Source of the DNA: 2-01-FULL-39-10-A sp964565795
Lineage (GTDB): Bacteria; Patescibacteriota; Microgenomatia; Levybacterales; UBA12049
Assembly: GCA_964565795.1 (NCBI GenBank)
Contig: CAZMGC010000010.1
Span: 1 to 26,502, forward strand
Direction of reading: 5' to 3'
Length of the DNA: 26,502 bases
A model generated the notes under the pieces. The model was not told the DNA's origin and searched no databases. It saw nothing but the letters and a program-made list of their open reading frames with translations. Of the stretch, positions 6,926 to 16,137 are shown piece by piece. Positions within the stretch are counted from its first letter, which is position 1. The number at the start of each line of letters is the position of its first letter. Position numbers and translations under genes: made by a program.

Positions 6926-8009
6926 CTCGTAAAGTTTTCAAAGCAGCTTTTTCCCATGAATATTTTTTAACTTGGTCGTGACCTTTTTTTACAAGCTTTT
7001 CCTTTTCCGAAGCAGTTAAACCTAAAACATAATTCATTTTCGAAAGTATATCATCTGTTTTAAATTGATCAAAGTAAATAATTGAATCTCCAAAAATTTC
7101 TCTATGAACTGGTATGTCTGATGCCAAAACTAAGCATCCATTTTCAAGTGCTTCAAGAGGCGGAAGACTAAATCCTTCCATAAGACTGGTTCTTACCAAA
7201 GCTGTCGCACCTTTATATAATTCGGATAATCTTTCATCGGAAACATTTTCAAGGAAATGAACCTTATTTCCAGGAATATTTTTCCCAACATGTTCTTTTA
7301 GTTTTTTATATAAAAAGTCATTACTTCCTACAAAAACTAAATTAAGCGATGGTTTTTTTTGGGATATAGTCTTAAATGCCTCAATTAATAATCCTACGTT
7401 TTTATGAGGATAAACATTTCCTACATAAAGAAAATAATTTGATATTTTATCTTCTTTTTTATTGGCTAATTTTAAATCATCAGCAGCTTCATAAATCACA
7501 TCAATTTTTGACTTATTTATTTTTAATGTGTCAACTATATCTTTTTTAGTAAAATCTGAAACAGCAATTATTCTTTTGGAAAACCTTGCTGCATTGGCCA
7601 CTACTATTCTATATGCAATTACCTTAAATCCTAAAAGCCAAAGAGGGAGCGTTGAGGATGCACCTGAAACAAAATGATGAAAGATTAAGTCATGAATCGT
7701 AACAACATAAGGACGTCTGTAAAAAACAGGAACACTAAAATATGGGAAATGCATTAAATCAAGATTTTCTTTCTTAATTTTATTTGAAAATAAAACTTGC
7801 TCTTTTAGAGAGTGCCATTTTAAATTGATAGTTACGAATTCCCAGTTTTTATTTTTTATTTTCTCTTCAATCTCTTTTCTATCTTCACCCCTAACAAACA
7901 AAACATACGAGTTCTTGTTATCCATTTTTGATAGATTTAGACAAATATTTCTAATATATCTCCCTACTCCGGTTTGATTCCAAAGCCTTGCATCTATTCC
8001 AATTTTCAT
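6903..8009 (-). CDS. Glycosyltransferase family 4
   Basis: GT-B glycosyltransferase of normal size (368 aa). The N-terminal domain opens MKIGIDARLWNQTGVGRYIRNI, the glycine-rich acceptor-side loop of this subfamily, with VVTIHDLIFHHF at about 102-113 and a RIIAVSDFTKKDIV segment. The donor domain begins at YFLYVGNVYPHKNVGLLIEAF and carries EGFSLPPLE (E278 and E286), then ALENGCLVLASDIPVHREIFGD. Its ATG overlaps the TGA of the preceding GT2 by 4 nt (ATGA), indicating translational coupling. It resembles WbdA/WbpY-like mannosyltransferases in overall pattern; donor and linkage cannot be read from the sequence. A 9-bp hairpin covers its stop codon. Confidence 0.9.
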   Translation of the reverse strand: MKIGIDARLWNQTGVGRYIRNICLNLSKMDNKNSYVLFVRGEDRKEIEEKIKNKNWEFVTINLKWHSLKEQVLFSNKIKKENLDLMHFPYFSVPVFYRRPYVVTIHDLIFHHFVSGASSTLPLWLLGFKVIAYRIVVANAARFSKRIIAVSDFTKKDIVDTLKINKSKIDVIYEAADDLKLANKKEDKISNYFLYVGNVYPHKNVGLLIEAFKTISQKKPSLNLVFVGSNDFLYKKLKEHVGKNIPGNKVHFLENVSDERLSELYKGATALVRTSLMEGFSLPPLEALENGCLVLASDIPVHREIFGDSIIYFDQFKTDDILSKMNYVLGLTASEKEKLVKKGHDQVKKYSWEKAALKTLRVYENSVS

Positions 8010-8878
8010 ACTATTTTTTTTCTTTTTGCTAAAAATAATTTAATATCTATTCCCAAATAAATTAACCAATTTATTATGAAAGGATATTTACTTGCATAGT
8101 GTTTTTTATAAAATATTTTCATCGTTGAATAAAAATATCCGAGTGATTTATTTCTGGTAGAGTTATCTGCGCCAGAATTTTCCTGACTATGTTTTTTAAT
8201 TCCACTTGAAACTCCCTTAACATGAAGAATCTTTACCTCTGGAACATACATCACTTTAAATCCTGCTTCTTTTACCCGGTAACACAAATCAATATCTTCT
8301 CCATAGAGAAAATAATCTTCATCAAAATATCCAACTTTTTCTAATAAAGTTTTTCTAATAAACATAAATGCTCCCACTACAGAATCCACTTCATGAGTTT
8401 TTTTCATATCTCTATCTGTTAAATGGTAAAGTCTATCGTTTTTTAAAAAGAAATATAAGAAAGATGCAAACGGGGTAGGAAATCCACGATGGGAAGCAGC
8501 ATCAATAGATCCATCTTCTTTCTCAACTTTAGATGAAGCAATTCCCACATCTTTATTCCTCTCCATGTAATCGTAAATATAAGATAAAGTTTTTGATGGA
8601 ACTTCGCTATCGGGATTAAGTGTTAAAAAATAAGGGGTGTTAGCTTTTTTTAATACTAAATTATGCGCTTTACCAAATCCCATGTTTTCTTTATTAAATA
8701 TAAAATTAAACTGAGGAAACTTTTCTTTAGCTTTTTCATGACTTCCATCCCGCGAGTTATTATCTACAACAAAAACATCAAAATCTAACTCGTCTTTTAC
8801 ACTGTCTAAAGATTTCAAACAATTAATAAGATATTCACCTGCATTGTAATTAACAATAGAGATAGTTAGTTTTTTCAT
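8006..8878 (-). CDS. Glycosyltransferase family 2 (WbbL/rhamnosyltransferase-like)
   Basis: Inverting GT-A enzyme on the cytoplasmic side of the membrane. The 290-aa product starts with SIVNYNAGEYLINCLKSL, then VFVVDNNSRDGS, NKENMGFGKAHN and the metal-binding LNPDSEV (D90). The acceptor side shows VDSVVGAFMFIRKTLLEKVG and DEDYFLYGEDIDLCYRVK, as in the WbbL-type group that often uses dTDP-rhamnose. The C-terminal 50 residues contain IIKKHSQENSG-like basic sequence and a hydrophobic patch (PFIINWLIYLGIDIKLFL) that may contact the membrane. It stops in a 4-nt overlap with the next GT4 and starts right after the stop of the preceding GT4. No dTDP-rhamnose genes are in the window, so the sugar is unknown. 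Confidence 0.9.
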   Translation of the reverse strand: MKKLTISIVNYNAGEYLINCLKSLDSVKDELDFDVFVVDNNSRDGSHEKAKEKFPQFNFIFNKENMGFGKAHNLVLKKANTPYFLTLNPDSEVPSKTLSYIYDYMERNKDVGIASSKVEKEDGSIDAASHRGFPTPFASFLYFFLKNDRLYHLTDRDMKKTHEVDSVVGAFMFIRKTLLEKVGYFDEDYFLYGEDIDLCYRVKEAGFKVMYVPEVKILHVKGVSSGIKKHSQENSGADNSTRNKSLGYFYSTMKIFYKKHYASKYPFIINWLIYLGIDIKLFLAKRKKIV

Positions 8879-10042
8879 CTAATTCAAACTCTCATAAACT
8901 TTATTTAATTTTTCTGAGATATTTTTCCAATCATAATTTTTTTCAATAAACTTTCTTGAATTTCTGGAAATCTTTTCATATAAATATTCATCTGCTAGTA
9001 GTAAAGATGTTTTATTTGAAAATTCCTCAGGCAAATCACATATCACAATTTCCTCATTTTCCCGCGCCTTAATACCCTCATTCCCGAGAGCCGTTGTAAT
9101 TACCGGAGTACCGCAGGACATAGATTCTAATATTTTAAAATTAGTTCCGCCACCAACTCTAATGGGACTAAGCAAAACGTCTGCTTCCTGGAAAATTAAT
9201 TCTGTCTCGTTAGGTGCATTTTCATCAAAAATAATTGATTCGTCTTTAAGCTCTTTAATTGAATCCGGAATTTTTTTCCCCACAATCCAGAGCCTTGCAT
9301 CAGGATTTTTCTTAACTACTTTTGGCCAAATATTTTTGATTATATAAACTATAGAATCCCGATTTTGGATCCACTTAAAATCTCCAATAAATAATACTTT
9401 TTTCTTTTTCCCTTTAAATACTTTTCTCATTTTAAATTTATCCACATCCACCCCATTTGGAACAATTTCGACATCTCTACCCATTTCTTTTGCCTCAATT
9501 TCCGAAACAGCAATTAATTTTGTAGCTTTTTTCCAATATGATTTTTCAATTCGCTTAAGTTTTAAAATATCCAAATACAAAAGTGGCTTTACAATAATTA
9601 AACTTTTATTAACAAATTTTTCGTAAACCCTATATTCGACGTTATGCTCAGCAAGAACAACAGGGAGATTTGTCTTTGGAAGATTTTGCATTATATAAAA
9701 AGTCTCAACGTGAATTAAATCAAATTTTTCAGATGAAAGTACTTTTGAAATAATTTCCTTCATCTCTTTACTCGTGTGTCCAGTAATTAAAAACGGGTAT
9801 AGAGAGAATCCAGTTTTTAAAATATTAGCGGCACTCCACTGTTTTTTTCTTTCAGTTACGTATACGCTTTCACATATTTTTTTTACCTCATCAATATCTT
9901 TTTGCGTTTGATGGTCTCTCTTCTCACAAACTAAAGTAATCGAGTGTTTTTCTGATAAATTTTTAATGAGATTATAAAGACGAATTTGTCCCCCCGAAAA
10001 TAATGGGTATGGCAAATAGGATGAGACAATTAATATCTTCAT
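8879..10042 (-). CDS. Glycosyltransferase family 4 (WcaI/exosortase-associated-like subgroup)
   Basis: GT-B enzyme of 387 aa. N-terminal domain: MKILIVSSYLPYPLFSGGQ, then IRLYNLIKNLSEKHSITLVC, with a FDLIHVETFYIMQNLP stretch and LAEHNVEYRVYEKF near residue 133. Donor domain: KVLFIGDFKWIQNRDSIVYII, then ARLWIVGKKIP, then LLSPIRVGGGTNFKILESMSCGTPV (E306), which replaces the usual E-F-G form of the E-x7-E region, as in the subgroup often named sugar transferase of PEP-CTERM/EpsH type. It overlaps the preceding GT39-like gene by 4 nt (ATGA) and its TAG abuts the next GT2. Acceptor and sugar are not predictable. Confidence 0.88.
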   Translation of the reverse strand: MKILIVSSYLPYPLFSGGQIRLYNLIKNLSEKHSITLVCEKRDHQTQKDIDEVKKICESVYVTERKKQWSAANILKTGFSLYPFLITGHTSKEMKEIISKVLSSEKFDLIHVETFYIMQNLPKTNLPVVLAEHNVEYRVYEKFVNKSLIIVKPLLYLDILKLKRIEKSYWKKATKLIAVSEIEAKEMGRDVEIVPNGVDVDKFKMRKVFKGKKKKVLFIGDFKWIQNRDSIVYIIKNIWPKVVKKNPDARLWIVGKKIPDSIKELKDESIIFDENAPNETELIFQEADVLLSPIRVGGGTNFKILESMSCGTPVITTALGNEGIKARENEEIVICDLPEEFSNKTSLLLADEYLYEKISRNSRKFIEKNYDWKNISEKLNKVYESLN

Positions 10043-11487
10043 GGTTTTTTTCTTAAATCGAAAATAATATATTGCGATGTCTCCTCAAGAACCATGTAGT
10101 CTTTTCTATAATAATCATCCGCTGGTTTTGGATTCGCAATTACAAGATACTGGGCTCCCAAATCTTTTACCATTAAGGGTAAATCGGTTTGATAACTAGC
10201 CCATCCTTTTCTTTTTGTTTGATAGAGAAATGAAGTGTCACCCTCATAATTAGCTATAATTTTCGCGTCTTTAGGAATTAGTTTATCTACAGCATCTCCT
10301 GCGACAATAATGGCATCGTTAATATCATAATAATCCCTAACAAAAAACCAACTAAACATACAAGAAAATCCAATAATCCCAATTAGGATCATTGGAGCAA
10401 TAAATTTATTTGCTAAATTCTTTCCTTGTGAAAGCAGGAAATCTCCACCTAAACCCGAAAGAATACATAGTGTGGGAAGAATTAATATCTGGTAATAATC
10501 ATGCTGAATATTTCCCCTTGCAATTACAGTTACGTAAATTAATGATGAAACCAGAAAGGAATAAAAAAATAAATAACTTGTTTTTGTTTTGGAAATTAGT
10601 CCTAAAACTACTAAAACAACGCCCCAATAACCTAAGATAAGCTTTGCAATTCTTTCTGCAAAAATCCAGTTAAAAAATGCTCCCTTAAATCGCATACCGC
10701 CCTTATTAAAAAGCCAGTCAGACATAGGAATCCCCTCCGGGAACTGAGTTATCCAATTTCTCCATCCAATCATCGGGAGAAGCGAAATGGCTCCAAAAAC
10801 CCAAAGATGTGGATTAATTATCATCCGTATTCCAAACGATCTATATGCTAAATAAATCATAGGAAGCGTAAAGAACATTGCAAAAGGTTTTAACAAAAAG
10901 GATGTTGCAGTAAAAATAATCGCAAGAACATAAAAGAGATATTTTTTAAACTTCATTTTTTCATCTATCCATAAATCAAAAAAATAAATCCCAGCTAATA
11001 TAGCAGCTGCTGTAGATGTGTCAGGAAGAATTGTTCTTCCGTAATATACGCTGAATGGAAGCACTGAAAAAATAAATGCTCCAATTAACCCGGCTCTTTC
11101 ATTTTGATGCTTTTTTAATATCAAGAAGATAAATAAAATGGAGGAAAGTGAAGCAAAAATGGTAATAACTCTTCCCCACTCTTCAAGCGTTAATATTGGG
11201 GATAATTTATACAGTCCTGCTTGAAATAAATTATATATTGGGAATTCAACAAATCTATATCCTTGAGGATTATTTAGACCTGAAGGCACATTTGATAAAT
11301 CGTGATACTTGGGATGCAATATATCAAAACCCTCTTCAACAAATACGCGCGACACTGACGAAGTATCTGCCTGACGCCAACTATGCCAGTCAGCGATAGG
11401 ATTATCAAATTTATAAAGCCTTAAAATAAGTCCAAGCAGTAAAATACCAAGAAGAAACCCCAGATAAATTCTTTTCATTAAATTCAT
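10039..11487 (-). CDS. GT39/ArnT-type membrane glycosyltransferase
   Basis: GT-C protein expected to transfer a sugar from a polyprenyl-phosphate donor on the outer face of the membrane. The 482-aa product has a first transmembrane helix at about 5-22, then the hallmark loop ADWHSWRQADTSSVSRVF with D33 as the likely catalytic acid/base, and about ten further hydrophobic segments. A DTSTAAAILAGIYFFD segment and a short C-terminal soluble part (after about residue 390) follow. It probably relies on a polyprenyl-phosphate sugar made by the GT2 at 18028. Start: ATG 11487, with AGGG about 12 nt upstream; a second ATG lies three codons in. It is 12 nt after the fusion gene and overlaps the next GT4 by 4 nt. 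Confidence 0.85.
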   Translation of the reverse strand: MNLMKRIYLGFLLGILLLGLILRLYKFDNPIADWHSWRQADTSSVSRVFVEEGFDILHPKYHDLSNVPSGLNNPQGYRFVEFPIYNLFQAGLYKLSPILTLEEWGRVITIFASLSSILFIFLILKKHQNERAGLIGAFIFSVLPFSVYYGRTILPDTSTAAAILAGIYFFDLWIDEKMKFKKYLFYVLAIIFTATSFLLKPFAMFFTLPMIYLAYRSFGIRMIINPHLWVFGAISLLPMIGWRNWITQFPEGIPMSDWLFNKGGMRFKGAFFNWIFAERIAKLILGYWGVVLVVLGLISKTKTSYLFFYSFLVSSLIYVTVIARGNIQHDYYQILILPTLCILSGLGGDFLLSQGKNLANKFIAPMILIGIIGFSCMFSWFFVRDYYDINDAIIVAGDAVDKLIPKDAKIIANYEGDTSFLYQTKRKGWASYQTDLPLMVKDLGAQYLVIANPKPADDYYRKDYMVLEETSQYIIFDLRKKP

Positions 11488-11499
11488 TTTAATTTATCC

Positions 11500-14400
11500 C
11501 TAGGGCATTATCAAATCTGTAGTAGGTTTTGCTTTTCGTTCAACTTCTTCAACATTTCCACCATCTATAAATCTGAACACTGGATGCGATAATGAATCTC
11601 CTGCTGCCTCTACCGCACTCTTATCATCAGAATGAATAAACACCTTTGCATCATCATTTTTAAATGCGAACCAAACAGCATCCGCAAGTCCAACTGGAAA
11701 TACCCATGCTTGACCATCTCTTGTAGGAACATTTACAAAGTGAAACTCTGTATCTTTTTGCGACCAATAACTTGTATAAAGTGATTCCATGGAGATAAAG
11801 AATCTCTTAGTTTTATTTCCCGCCTCATGCCAATTAAAGAATGTGCTTTGATTTTGGATTAGATGGAAAAGCGCAAAAACAATTACTACAACGGTGGACG
11901 CTCCGACCGCGATCTCTTTTCCACTATTTAAAAGATATCCATAAAGCTTTTTAAATACTAAAGATAGAATAAATATAATTCCCATCGTTGAAAGATAACT
12001 ATATCTAGAGGTTATATTCCCAAGCCCTAAGAAAGGAAGAAGTGTTATTACAAAAAACATTAATCCAAAAAGAATAATTCTTTTTTCATGGTTATCAAAT
12101 ACGTTCTTGAATATTTTGTATATAAAAAATCCCGCTACTAAAATTAAAGGAATGGTGATAGCAACTATTATTAAATTCTCTCTAGCAAATACTCGGACAG
12201 AATTATACAAAGAAAGAGACATTGGACCAATAATTCCAAGCGAGAAATATCCAAATATATTTCCAACTAAATTAAAAGGCAGATTAAACGGATCATAACT
12301 ATAATCCCCGCTAAACCAATGACTCTTCGATACAATTCTAAGAAGTAAATATCCAACGACAGGAATAAATAAAACAAAATTTTCAATTTGCTTAGGTAAA
12401 GTTTTAACAGAATCAGCAATCCCATTTTTGTAAATTTTATATGCGATCATTAAAAGCGGTGCAACTACACCAAGCTCATGGAAAGTTAGAGCAATGCAAA
12501 TGCTTAATATTGAACTAATTAGATAATATATTTTTCTTTTTTCATCCCAGAAGATAAACAAAAGCAATGCGAGAAGAGAAAATACTCCGTTGAATAAATG
12601 TCCAATTGAAGAAATCCAAAATACGTTTTCAAGTGGTCCACTTAATACTAAAAATGTAAATGCTGAAAATGCACCTAACTTAACATCTTTAAATATTTTT
12701 CTTGCAATTAAAAAGAAGAGCACAGTAGATGCGAAATGAAGCATTAGAGATGACAAATGATAGACTACCTGATTTAACCAGAAAATCTGATACATGAAGA
12801 AAAAGTAAATCTTCATTCCAGGTCTATAGAAAAACCCATCAGAGTTTAAGAAATAACTTGTAAATAATGAGACAGGAGAAGAATTAGAACTATCAGCTGC
12901 CCATCTTAACCAAGTAAAATCATCTGCGACAAAATAATTATTAAGCATTGGGGAAAATAAAACGACACAAAATACAAATAAGTAGATAATAATTGCATAA
13001 CTTGAAGCAAGAATTTTCTTAACTTCATTGCTAACAGTGAAGCTGTGCACTTGATAAATTCTTAAGATTCCAAAAACTACTCCTACCAAAATCCAAAGTA
13101 AAAATGCGATCTTAGATGCTTCAAAAACATCAATTAGAATCGCATTTAATGATAACCCAATGACTCCCGCGACGAATCCGAGAACAAAACTTTTAGCGAG
13201 AGGTGAATCTATGTCTGGATATATTTTCTTAACATAAATCCCAAGAATTAAGAAAAGAAGGAAGAAAGCTAAAAATCCTAAAATCCCTACTTCTCCAAGA
13301 ATTCTTAAGTAATTATTATCTACGGCAAGACTAACTGAGCCATATCCACTTCCTACTAAAAGATTTTTCTTAAATGCATCTATCGCCCTTGGCCATTCTC
13401 CCTGAAATCTAGTTGTGAATGAAAGGTCATATGCTGAAGCTCTTTTAACAATAAAATTTCCTCGTAAAACGAGAGCTTGCTCTCCGGATGGACTTGATTG
13501 GAGGTTCTGTGGAATCTCAATAAAAAAACTGTTTGCTCTTTTTATAACAGGGGAGAGATAAAGATTTGTATATCCGGTTCCTTGAGGTAAATTCTCTCCT
13601 GTTGAAATATTTACTGCAGTAAGAATTGGAACTTCATTAGGAATTAAACGATAAGGAAGGATTATTGCCTCTTCTGGATCTACGGATTCTTTTTGACTAT
13701 CTTTAATAGCATTTGCCAACTCTTCCTGGTCTCTTACTGTTCGCTGAAGTACAATCTTATCTCTAAAATACTCTTTTTCTACAAATCTTACATGCCCAAT
13801 CGACTCTCCTGTTGCGGCATCTACTAACACATCTGCTTCTGAAACAGTACTTTTAAATCTATCAAAAAGAGAGGACTGAAATGTTACAAAGAAAATTCCA
13901 CCAATTAAAATTAAGGGAACTAAAGCGATAACAAGTTTTCGTTTTTGGAAGAATAGTAAAAATCCTAGGGAAATGAATAAAACGAAAAAAGAAACACGAG
14001 AGACAGTCATAAGAAGTAAAGCGATTCCAGCCAGCGAAACTCCTGCTAAAAATATTCTGATTAACCAATTTTTTAAACCAAGAGCCAGGTTTACTAAAAT
14101 TGGGATTACCAAAACTAGATAAGCAGCTAAATCATAATGCCCCGCGAAAGTAGAAGGAACACGTGAGAGCTCTGAAAGACGAATCGGAATTCCCTTCGCA
14201 AACTCCTCGTTCATTGTTAGAAATGCCGGGAATCCTAAATATTTTTGACCGAATCCATAGATAATTACTCCAATTAATCCAATTACTACGACGGACACCA
14301 TAACCGGAAGCAATCTTTTATCTTTCATTCCTTGATAACCAATAAAGAATAGGCTCAAATATTCTATATGACGAATTAGACTTAAGAATGCGACATTTGG

Positions 14401-14736
14401 ATATGCATTAGAGATAGTAGGAAATATTAAAAGAATTCCATGAATTGTGGCTATCCCGCCGATTATCCAGAATGCAAGAATTGGCAAAGTTAATGGGGTT
14501 TTAAGTGTAATTTTCTTTCTAACAAGAAGCGTTAGCCAGGAGAGAATCACGAATAAAATTACAAAATCTTCAACTCTAATATAAACCCAGGTATTTTGAA
14601 TATCTAGAAGCGGAAGCTTCGGGTATAGCGGAATAAATAAAAGCAGGAATAAACTTTCTAGAAAAAGAATATTTTCCCAAACCCAGGTTAAGATTTTTCC
14701 CGGCTTAGTCTTTAAAAATCCTGAGAGCCTCTCCAT
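11500..14736 (-). CDS. Fusion protein: O-antigen ligase-like half plus GT-C half
   Basis: A single uninterrupted 1078-aa frame with two membrane modules. Residues 1 to about 560 look like an O-antigen ligase/Wzy_C protein: many transmembrane helices, SELSRVPSTFAGHYDLAAYL, an unusually long extracytoplasmic loop (about 297-440) and then the family signature WPRAIDAFKKNLLVGSGYGS followed by DNNYLRILGEVGILGF (about 447-485). Residues about 565-1078 start a new set of helices with the GT-C loop FVADDFTWLRWAA (acidic pair near 603-605), GPLENVFWISSIGHLFNG and SRYSYLSTMGII, ending in a 130-residue soluble tail. Ligation or polymerisation joined to sugar transfer is inferred. The gene overlaps the upstream GT2 by 32 nt, so its start is less certain. 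Alternative: two ancestral genes fused by loss of a stop. Confidence 0.8.
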   Translation of the reverse strand: MERLSGFLKTKPGKILTWVWENILFLESLFLLLFIPLYPKLPLLDIQNTWVYIRVEDFVILFVILSWLTLLVRKKITLKTPLTLPILAFWIIGGIATIHGILLIFPTISNAYPNVAFLSLIRHIEYLSLFFIGYQGMKDKRLLPVMVSVVVIGLIGVIIYGFGQKYLGFPAFLTMNEEFAKGIPIRLSELSRVPSTFAGHYDLAAYLVLVIPILVNLALGLKNWLIRIFLAGVSLAGIALLLMTVSRVSFFVLFISLGFLLFFQKRKLVIALVPLILIGGIFFVTFQSSLFDRFKSTVSEADVLVDAATGESIGHVRFVEKEYFRDKIVLQRTVRDQEELANAIKDSQKESVDPEEAIILPYRLIPNEVPILTAVNISTGENLPQGTGYTNLYLSPVIKRANSFFIEIPQNLQSSPSGEQALVLRGNFIVKRASAYDLSFTTRFQGEWPRAIDAFKKNLLVGSGYGSVSLAVDNNYLRILGEVGILGFLAFFLLFLILGIYVKKIYPDIDSPLAKSFVLGFVAGVIGLSLNAILIDVFEASKIAFLLWILVGVVFGILRIYQVHSFTVSNEVKKILASSYAIIIYLFVFCVVLFSPMLNNYFVADDFTWLRWAADSSNSSPVSLFTSYFLNSDGFFYRPGMKIYFFFMYQIFWLNQVVYHLSSLMLHFASTVLFFLIARKIFKDVKLGAFSAFTFLVLSGPLENVFWISSIGHLFNGVFSLLALLLFIFWDEKRKIYYLISSILSICIALTFHELGVVAPLLMIAYKIYKNGIADSVKTLPKQIENFVLFIPVVGYLLLRIVSKSHWFSGDYSYDPFNLPFNLVGNIFGYFSLGIIGPMSLSLYNSVRVFARENLIIVAITIPLILVAGFFIYKIFKNVFDNHEKRIILFGLMFFVITLLPFLGLGNITSRYSYLSTMGIIFILSLVFKKLYGYLLNSGKEIAVGASTVVVIVFALFHLIQNQSTFFNWHEAGNKTKRFFISMESLYTSYWSQKDTEFHFVNVPTRDGQAWVFPVGLADAVWFAFKNDDAKVFIHSDDKSAVEAAGDSLSHPVFRFIDGGNVEEVERKAKPTTDLIMP

Positions 14737-15583
14737 AAGTTTTTGTATAACTACTATTATTAGATATCTTGCCTAATAAGTAAACTCCCAAGGCTTTTGT
14801 AAAAAGAGTTGATTTAACAATATGATAGCTTAATTTACTTTGGTGTTTTTTATAAAAATATAAAATACCTTTATAAATATTAACTATCGCAAATCCTTTA
14901 TTACTACTTCCCTGCTCCTTGTGTAAGACTTTTACATCTGGATAAAAATATGTTTTATATCCATTCTTTTTTGCCCTAAAACAGAGCTCCATATCCTCAA
15001 CATACATAAAAATATTTTTATCAAAACCCCCTATTTTATTAAACAAATTTTTATTTACCATAAAATTTGCTCCAGCTACCCAATCGACTTCACAAATTTT
15101 ATTTGGACTTGATTTTAATAGACCAAATCTTTCTCCTCCAAAAATCATAATAAAGAAATTTGATAGTGTATAGAATTTTCCAACAGAAACTTGCGGAGTC
15201 CCATCAAAATTAGTTAGCTTTCCTCCAAGAATCGCGATTTCTTCATTCTCCTTAAGGTACTCAACCATTCGCAAAAAACCTTTATCTAAAGTCTTAGTAT
15301 CGGAATTTAGGAACAATACAAAATCACCTTTTGAATTCTCAGCTCCTAAATTGCATCCCCTACCAAATCCTAAATTTTCATTGCTCTTAATTAATTTTAC
15401 CTTTTTATTTTTAGTAAGCTCTTCAACCTCTTTAAGATTTTTTTCTTCTGACGCATTATCTACGATTATTATCTCAACTATATTCTCATCAATTTCAGAA
15501 CCAAACTGATCGATTAATGAATTAACACAATCTTTTATTAAATCCGGGGTATTGTAGCTTAAAATTACGATTGATAATGTCAT
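14705..15583 (-). CDS. Glycosyltransferase family 2
   Basis: GT-A enzyme of 292 aa, of the same group as the GT2 at 8006. Motifs in order: SIVILSYNTPDLIKDCVNSL, EIIIVDNASEEKN, KSNENLGFGRGCNLGA, FLNSDTKTLD (D95), VDWVAGANFMVNKNLFNKIG and DKNIFMYVEDMELCFRAKKNG. The C-terminal 60 residues (KGILYFYKKHQSKLSYHI and onward) are basic and amphipathic, in keeping with membrane association. Its ATG overlaps the acyltransferase stop by one base (TAATG) and its 3' end overlaps the fusion gene by 32 nt, a tight operon arrangement. A rhamnosyltransferase-type role is common in this group but not provable here. Confidence 0.9.
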   Translation of the reverse strand: MTLSIVILSYNTPDLIKDCVNSLIDQFGSEIDENIVEIIIVDNASEEKNLKEVEELTKNKKVKLIKSNENLGFGRGCNLGAENSKGDFVLFLNSDTKTLDKGFLRMVEYLKENEEIAILGGKLTNFDGTPQVSVGKFYTLSNFFIMIFGGERFGLLKSSPNKICEVDWVAGANFMVNKNLFNKIGGFDKNIFMYVEDMELCFRAKKNGYKTYFYPDVKVLHKEQGSSNKGFAIVNIYKGILYFYKKHQSKLSYHIVKSTLFTKALGVYLLGKISNNSSYTKTYGEALRIFKD

Positions 15584-16137
15584 TATCTAAACCAAGCAGC
15601 TCTACCTAATTTATATTGGGGATCGCGATTCCTTCTTTCTCCAATTTCTTTTGCGGGAACCCCTCCAACTATCTTAAACTCTCCAACATCTTTTGTAACC
15701 ACTGCCCCAGCTGCAACTACGGCACCTTTTCCAATCTTAACTCCTGGCAATATTATCGCTCGTGGCCCAATAAACACATAATCCTCTATTTCTACTGGAG
15801 ATGTTACTGCTTTAAATTTTTCATCATTAATATCATGTTCTGAATTGTAGATCATAACCCCTGTTGCAATATCTACATGATTTCCAATCTTAAGTGAATC
15901 TCGTCCATCTAAAACTGCCCATTCTCCGACTATCGTATCACTCCCAATTTCAATTCCGTTTGGATTATATGTAGAAAGCGCCATATGAATCGTAGAACCA
16001 CGTCCTATTCTCATTCCAAAAACTCTATATGAAAATCTTCTTAAATGATGACTCGGAACAAATCCAACAATCCAAATTAAAATTCCATTAACCAGCTCCA
16101 AGCTTAGAGCTTTTGTCCTTCTACCAACTTTACCCAT
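15583..16137 (-). CDS. Hexapeptide-repeat O-acyltransferase (WcaF/maltose O-acetyltransferase-like)
   Basis: Left-handed beta-helix transferase, probably adding an acetyl group from acetyl-CoA to a glycan sugar. The 184-aa product has a basic, partly hydrophobic N-terminus (LELVNGILIWIVGFVPSHHL), then hexapeptide turns (MRIGRGSTIHMALSTYN, IEIGSDTIVGEWAVLDGR, LKIGNHVDIATGVMI), the catalytic-type histidine H101 in YNSEHDIND, then VFIGPRAIILPGVKIGKGAV and the closing VVGGVPAKEIGER. Length fits the family. The ATG lies inside the end of the upstream GT4 (8-nt overlap), and the stop overlaps the next GT2 ATG (TAATG). Placement among glycosyltransferases suggests glycan decoration; the acyl group and target are inferred. 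Confidence 0.9.
   Translation of the reverse strand: MGKVGRRTKALSLELVNGILIWIVGFVPSHHLRRFSYRVFGMRIGRGSTIHMALSTYNPNGIEIGSDTIVGEWAVLDGRDSLKIGNHVDIATGVMIYNSEHDINDEKFKAVTSPVEIEDYVFIGPRAIILPGVKIGKGAVVAAGAVVTKDVGEFKIVGGVPAKEIGERRNRDPQYKLGRAAWFR

Noticed and set aside
8006..8010. Possible recoded TGA (Gracilibacteria-type code)
   Set aside because: TGA codons here fall exactly at family-typical ends and in ATGA overlaps with the next gene, so TGA is a normal stop.
13862..14068. 68-aa minus-strand frame inside the ligase fusion gene
   Set aside because: Different frame within a long conserved membrane gene; Phe/Cys-rich shadow.
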